Source of the DNA: an uncultured Eubacteriales bacterium
Lineage (GTDB): Bacteria > Bacillota > Clostridia > Christensenellales > Aristaeellaceae
Assembly (NCBI GenBank): GCA_902796115.1
Contig: CADBNX010000071.1
Span: 1-9,682 of the forward strand
Direction: 5' to 3'
Length of the DNA stretch: 9,682 nucleotides
Shown here piece after piece: positions 7,235 through 9,682 of this stretch (its first letter is position 1; every line of letters begins with the position of its first letter). Under the pieces are notes generated by a model, which ran no database searches, had not been told where the DNA came from, and worked only from the letters and a program-made list of their open reading frames with translations. A program made the position numbers and the translations under genes.

Positions 7235-7458
7235 GAAACAAACGCGCCGTCCCTTTCAAGAGACGGCGCGTGATTCTGCTCACAAGCCGCGATCCACTCC
7301 AGTGACCGCATGCGCCCTAACGCGGCGTCTTCGGCCGGAGATACTCATTTCCCCCCGGCTGCTCCCGGGGGCACTGCCCACGGACACCGCGCCCGCTTCC
7401 AGCCGCCGGCGTGCGCTCTCTGCCGTGTCCTTTCCTGGGTTTTTTCCCCGTTCCCGGC
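7235..7458 (-). ncRNA. Cysteine T-box-like leader of cysE-cysS
   Basis: A leader of about 220 nt precedes cysE. Stem I is suggested by GGACAC (7430-7425) pairing with GUGUCC (7387-7382), enclosing CAGAGAG (7422-7416) and a CCGGCGG...GGAAGC distal arm typical of T-boxes. Below it, CCCA/UGGG and CGGGG/CCCCG pairings leave CAGUGC unpaired; its UGC (7373-7371) is a Cys specifier. The antiterminator pairs GGAG+GCGGC (7300-7297, 7290-7286) with GCCGU+CUCU (7267-7259), leaving bulge UGGAUC (7296-7291). UGGA is complementary to a UCCA tRNA end, as in tRNA-Cys. Uncharged tRNA-Cys would stabilise this form and allow readthrough. The bulge is one base shorter than the usual UGGNACC, and the fold was made by eye. 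Confidence 0.75.
7236..7270 (-). terminator. Attenuator terminator before cysE
   Basis: On the minus strand a 12-bp stem (7270-7259 with 7254-7243, containing one G-U pair) with a UGAA loop is followed by TTTGTTT, directly before the cysE ribosome site. Its left arm shares 7267-7259 with the antiterminator, so the two folds exclude each other. This is regulated termination in the leader, not the end of an upstream gene. Confidence 0.85.
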
Positions 7459-7464
7459 AAAATC

Positions 7465-7493
7465 ATTATAAACATTCCCGCGCTCTTTGTCAA
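7465..7493 (-). promoter_or_regulatory. Consensus sigma-A promoter of the cysE-cysS operon
   Basis: TTGACA (7493-7488), a 17-bp spacer and TATAAT (7470-7465) are perfect boxes. Such a strong promoter fits an operon controlled afterwards by attenuation in the leader. The transcript should begin near 7458. Confidence 0.92.
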
Positions 7494-7508
7494 CCGCAGG
7501 ATTACCCA

Positions 7509-7537
7509 TTGAAAAAAAGCGGCATATCGGTTATAAT
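7509..7537 (+). promoter_or_regulatory. Sigma-A promoter of the membrane-anchored protein gene
   Basis: TTGAAA (7509-7514), a 17-bp spacer and a perfect TATAAT (7532-7537) face rightward. The predicted start near 7544 gives a leader of only about 30 nt. Only 15 bp separate its -35 box from that of the cysE promoter. Confidence 0.88.
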
Positions 7538-7575
7538 ATGAGGGCAAAATCAATGAACCGGAGGAATGATTTTTC

Positions 7576-8343
7576 ATGGCTGGCGTAAAGAAAAAAACAA
7601 GCAAAGCTCCCGCAGTCCGCAAATCCGAAGAAGCGCGCAAGGAAGCCCTCTTCCTGAAGCTGATCATCGGCGTTCCCGTCGCCATCCTGCTGATCCTCGG
7701 CATCTGGCTGCTGCTCAAGGCCACGGTCGGCCCGGGCGGATCCATTCCCAATTTCTTCGGTAAGCTTCAGGGTGTGGAAAGCAACTGGCTGGTCAGCAAT
7801 TTCGGCACCGGCAGCAAGCCCCGCTACTACAAAATGGGCACTTACGACGCGCCGGAAGGCTACACACTGAACGAAAGTATGAGCAGCAACGGTTCCGATG
7901 ATCTGGAACAGCGCTTCTACTATGACGCGGTCGATCCCGACGCCGTCGTGCAGCATTTCTATGTCTGCCCCGTGGAGGAAAAGACTGCCGAAGTACAGAT
8001 GGATTCTTTCAAGGGGTATAAGCTGTTCTATGAAGCCGGAGAAGTGCAGCACGAGAATGTGGGCGGTTTTGATTCCTATTGGATTTCCGGCACCGTTGAC
8101 GACAATCAGGATGAAAATGCCGTCATCTCCGCCATGCAGAACACAGGAGAAGACACCGAAGAAGAAGAGAAGGCTCCGCTTGAAATCGGACACCGTCAGT
8201 TTACGCTCTATACGGACGCCTCCCGTAAGTCCTGCATCCTGTTGATGGTGATGACCGCCTCCGATACGCCGGCGGATGAAATCCCCTCGGAAGAGGCGCT
8301 GCGCGACGCCGCTGAGCAGCTCCTCGCTGGCCTCAAGCTGTAA
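7576..8343 (+). CDS. Membrane-anchored protein of unknown function
   Basis: I do not recognise the family. The 255-residue product has a Lys/Arg-rich N-terminus (residues 1-25), one strongly hydrophobic segment (about 26-49, VPVAILLILGIWLLL), then a soluble domain. Positive charges before the helix predict an inside N-terminus with about 200 residues outside the membrane. The outer domain alternates aromatic beta-like stretches (EQRFYYDAVDPDAVVQHFYV, FDSYWISG, RQFTLYTD) with an acidic linker at 173-200 (GEDTEEEEK). No catalytic motif, lipobox or sortase signal is visible. The ATG at 7576 lies 11 nt after GGAGG, a long but usable spacing; an ATG at 7566 is too close and out of frame. It has its own promoter, and its end overlaps the opposing regulator gene by 11 bp. 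A house-keeping envelope role is possible but unsupported. Confidence 0.85.
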   Translation: MAGVKKKTSKAPAVRKSEEARKEALFLKLIIGVPVAILLILGIWLLLKATVGPGGSIPNFFGKLQGVESNWLVSNFGTGSKPRYYKMGTYDAPEGYTLNESMSSNGSDDLEQRFYYDAVDPDAVVQHFYVCPVEEKTAEVQMDSFKGYKLFYEAGEVQHENVGGFDSYWISGTVDDNQDENAVISAMQNTGEDTEEEEKAPLEIGHRQFTLYTDASRKSCILLMVMTASDTPADEIPSEEALRDAAEQLLAGLKL

Positions 8344-9442
8344 TTCCGAGTTCCGTACATCTGCGCAGGAATTCCTGCCATGTGCGGGAAGAGCATCCCG
8401 CCGTTTTCATCAGCTGTTTCTTCCGGTACTGAATTGCCGATGCCGAAAGGAACAGCTGTTTTTGCATCTCTTCGCTTCCCGTTCCCTTCGCCATGAGGGA
8501 CAGCATTTTCATATCGGTTTCATCGCAGCCGCAAAGCATCGCTTCCATGGCAAGCAGTTCCCCGGCCTCCGGGTCGCGATAAAAATCCACGCACTCGCTC
8601 CGCGCAGTTTCCTCCTCCGGCAGAGCGGACGGCCTGAATCCGGCGGTGGAGCCGCGGATCACAAGCCGGGTCGGCACACGCACCGTCAGTGTGGAGTCCG
8701 GAGGCATATGGCCCAGGCAGGCATACAGCGCCGCGGCCTGCCGTCCCATCTCCGTGTGATCCAGGGTGACACAGGTGATCCCCGGTCCGCTCCGACTGCC
8801 CAGTGCCAGGTTCCCATAGCTGGCCAGATACAGGTCTTCCGGCACCCTGATGTCATGGCGGCACAGCTGCCGCAGCAGCGATACCGCCGCGATGTCATTC
8901 GCGCAAAGCACCGAGTCATATTCGCAGTGTCTCTCCAACAGCGCCCTGCAGCAGGCGAGCAGATCCCCGCTGTTTGGGAAAACATCCTTCGCCTCCCCTT
9001 TTCCCAGGAGCCGCGCCGTGTTCAGTTTGACCATATCCGCGTAGGATTCCGGATTGAACGCAAAATAAGCGGTTCTGTTTTTTCCGCATGCTTCCAGATA
9101 ACGCAGCAGTTTCTTCGTCGCGCCGGCATGATCCATCAGTACCTGCCCACGCACTCCGCCCGGTTCCCCCGCGTCAAAGCTTACCAGAAGCGGCTGAATT
9201 CCGGATGCGAGCAGCCTGCCGACCGTTTCGGGCGTCCAGTTCACGGAGGTTCCGATCACTACGCACATGCCTTCCTGCCGCAGGCTTTCGCAGGAAATCC
9301 AGTCCGCCGCTTCGGGACTGATTTCGAGCACATGCATTTTCTTTCGGATTGCCTCGCGTCTCAGCCCTTCCAGGGTTTGCTCCGCCCAAAGGCTCGCGCG
9401 GTACTGCGGCTCCACACAGCAGCATATTACCCTTTGTCTCAT
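8333..9442 (-). CDS. Regulator with LacI-type sensor domain and C-terminal LuxR/GerE-like HTH
   Basis: The product has 369 residues. Residues 1-269 are a full periplasmic-binding-protein-like domain as in LacI/GalR regulators: CANDIAAVSLL (180-190), VPEDLYLASYGN (200-211), DHTEMGRQAAALY (228-240) and VPTRLVIRGSTA (256-267) match the family in order. There is no N-terminal LacI helix-turn-helix; the chain starts directly with the first strand, and no upstream start supplies one. After a linker (270-305), residues about 307-350 read DETDMKMLSLMAKG...LFLSASAIQYRKKQLMKTAG, the pattern of a LuxR/GerE helix-turn-helix. There is no signal peptide, so it acts in the cytoplasm, probably as a sugar-sensing DNA-binding protein. 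It is unusually rich in cysteine (18 residues, including CCC at 7-9). The ATG at 9442 follows GGAGGG by 3 nt. Ligand and target are unknown. Confidence 0.8.
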   Translation of the reverse strand: MRQRVICCCVEPQYRASLWAEQTLEGLRREAIRKKMHVLEISPEAADWISCESLRQEGMCVVIGTSVNWTPETVGRLLASGIQPLLVSFDAGEPGGVRGQVLMDHAGATKKLLRYLEACGKNRTAYFAFNPESYADMVKLNTARLLGKGEAKDVFPNSGDLLACCRALLERHCEYDSVLCANDIAAVSLLRQLCRHDIRVPEDLYLASYGNLALGSRSGPGITCVTLDHTEMGRQAAALYACLGHMPPDSTLTVRVPTRLVIRGSTAGFRPSALPEEETARSECVDFYRDPEAGELLAMEAMLCGCDETDMKMLSLMAKGTGSEEMQKQLFLSASAIQYRKKQLMKTAGCSSRTWQEFLRRCTELGITA

Positions 9443-9483
9443 TTTCCCTCCGCATTTACCAAAACCATATCAGGGAGCACGTC

Positions 9484-9530
9484 AAAAAAGGCGGTGCTGC
9501 AGACGAAAGTGCTGCAGTACCGCCTTTTCA
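9484..9530. terminator. Bidirectional terminator hairpin upstream of the regulator gene
   Basis: AAAAGGCGGT-g-CTGCAG (9486-9502) pairs with CTGCAG-t-ACCGCCTTTT (9512-9528) around a 9-nt loop. The plus-strand RNA has a continuous 17-bp stem with one G-U pair; the minus strand has one mismatch. T-runs flank both sides. It lies upstream of the regulator and would end a leftward transcript entering from the right edge, insulating the regulator gene. Confidence 0.75.
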
Positions 9531-9544
9531 AATGATGTGCAACA

Positions 9545-9682
9545 CGATTTGCCCAAAATCGAAATTTGAAGGGGTGGTATAGAGGGGCCGCGGCTCCTCC
9601 ATATTCGATCCGCAGTACCGGCTTTGCCGGTACGAGGAGAATTTTCGCGAAAGTGCGCTTGCCCACTGAGAGCGAAAATTCA
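9545..9682. repeat. Cluster of nested hairpins, possible dispersed repeat or structured RNA
   Basis: No convincing gene is present here. In order there are CGATTT/AAATCG (9545-9561, loop 5), a G-C palindrome centred on GCCGCGGC near 9587-9596, outer arms CTCCTC/GAGGAG (9595-9600 with 9634-9639) enclosing GTACCGG/CCGGTAC (9615-9633, loop 5), and a perfect 10-bp GAATTTTCGC/GCGAAAATTC (9639-9648 with 9672-9681) containing AGTG/CACT. CCGGTAC and GAGGAG are contiguous, so those stems could stack, with a 15-nt bulge opposite. The palindrome shares bases with the CTCCTC arm, so two folds compete. The element may continue beyond the window. Confidence 0.5.

Noticed and set aside
7225..7311. Upstream start for cysE at 7311
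   Set aside because: The extra 29 codons fall within the antiterminator and terminator of the RNA leader, and typical CysE proteins begin at the 7224 position.
7531..8193. Minus-strand frame of 220 codons opposite the membrane-protein gene
   Set aside because: No ribosome site and no domain; the plus-strand gene has a promoter, a ribosome site and a sensible membrane anchor.
9457..9485. Promoter for the regulator gene using TTGACG (9485-9480)
   Set aside because: The box at 17 bp is TTGGTA, a very poor -10, and the TTGACG overlaps the terminator's T-run. The true promoter could not be placed.
8276..9535. Plus-strand frame of 419 codons opposite the regulator gene
   Set aside because: The minus strand holds a full set of LacI-type motifs; the plus frame crosses the terminator hairpin at 9484-9530.
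9439..9666. Minus-strand frame of 75 codons at the right end
   Set aside because: It is read through the hairpin cluster and the terminator, with no ribosome site or domain; treated as a chance frame over a structured or repeated element.

Overview
The window looks like chromosomal DNA from an anaerobic, fibre- or glycan-using member of the Clostridia (Bacillota). It has strong GGAGG-type ribosome sites, moderately high GC (judged by eye), a dockerin protein, a GH4 alpha-galactosidase, an AraC-type sugar regulator, and a T-box-like leader in front of cysE-cysS. A gut or rumen bacterium is the natural guess, but nothing here fixes the genus. There are eight protein genes (one cut by the left edge), one regulatory RNA leader, three terminator-type hairpins, several promoters, and a hairpin-rich non-coding stretch at the right end.

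Left part (1-3256). A secreted cohesin-like/dockerin protein (minus strand, TTG start, 1-544) has its own near-consensus promoter at 688-716 and a structured leader of about 137 nt. To its right lies a divergent sugar module: a MelA-like GH4 alpha-galactosidase (minus, 788-2110) and an AraC-family regulator (plus, 2246-3130). Between them sits a nested inverted repeat (2178-2234) placed where a regulator could act on both genes. A perfect 17-bp bidirectional terminator (3206-3253) closes the AraC gene and the leftward operon that follows.

Middle (3254-7493). A leftward operon runs from a consensus promoter (7465-7493) through a leader of about 220 nt with hallmarks of a cysteine T-box: an AGAGAG distal-arm motif, a UGC triplet in a plausible specifier loop, a UGGA-containing bulge in an antiterminator, and a competing terminator directly before the ribosome site. 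It then encodes serine O-acetyltransferase (cysE), cysteinyl-tRNA synthetase (cysS, 14-nt overlap) and, one base after the cysS stop, an intracellular clan GH-A glycosidase. The glycosidase in a cysteine-controlled operon is the oddest gene order here.

Right part (7509-9682). A consensus promoter back-to-back with that of cysE drives a membrane-anchored protein of unknown function (7576-8343). Its 3' end overlaps by 11 bp the 3' end of an opposing regulator gene (8333-9442) whose product has a LacI-type sugar-binding domain at the N-terminus and a LuxR/GerE-like helix-turn-helix at the C-terminus, the reverse of the LacI layout. A bidirectional terminator (9484-9530) and a cluster of nested hairpins (9545-9682) with no convincing gene fill the right edge; this cluster may be a dispersed repeat or a structured RNA.

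The best candidates for something undescribed are the reversed-architecture regulator, the hairpin cluster at the right end, and the T-box operon carrying a glycosidase. All database-dependent statements are inferences from reading the sequence.
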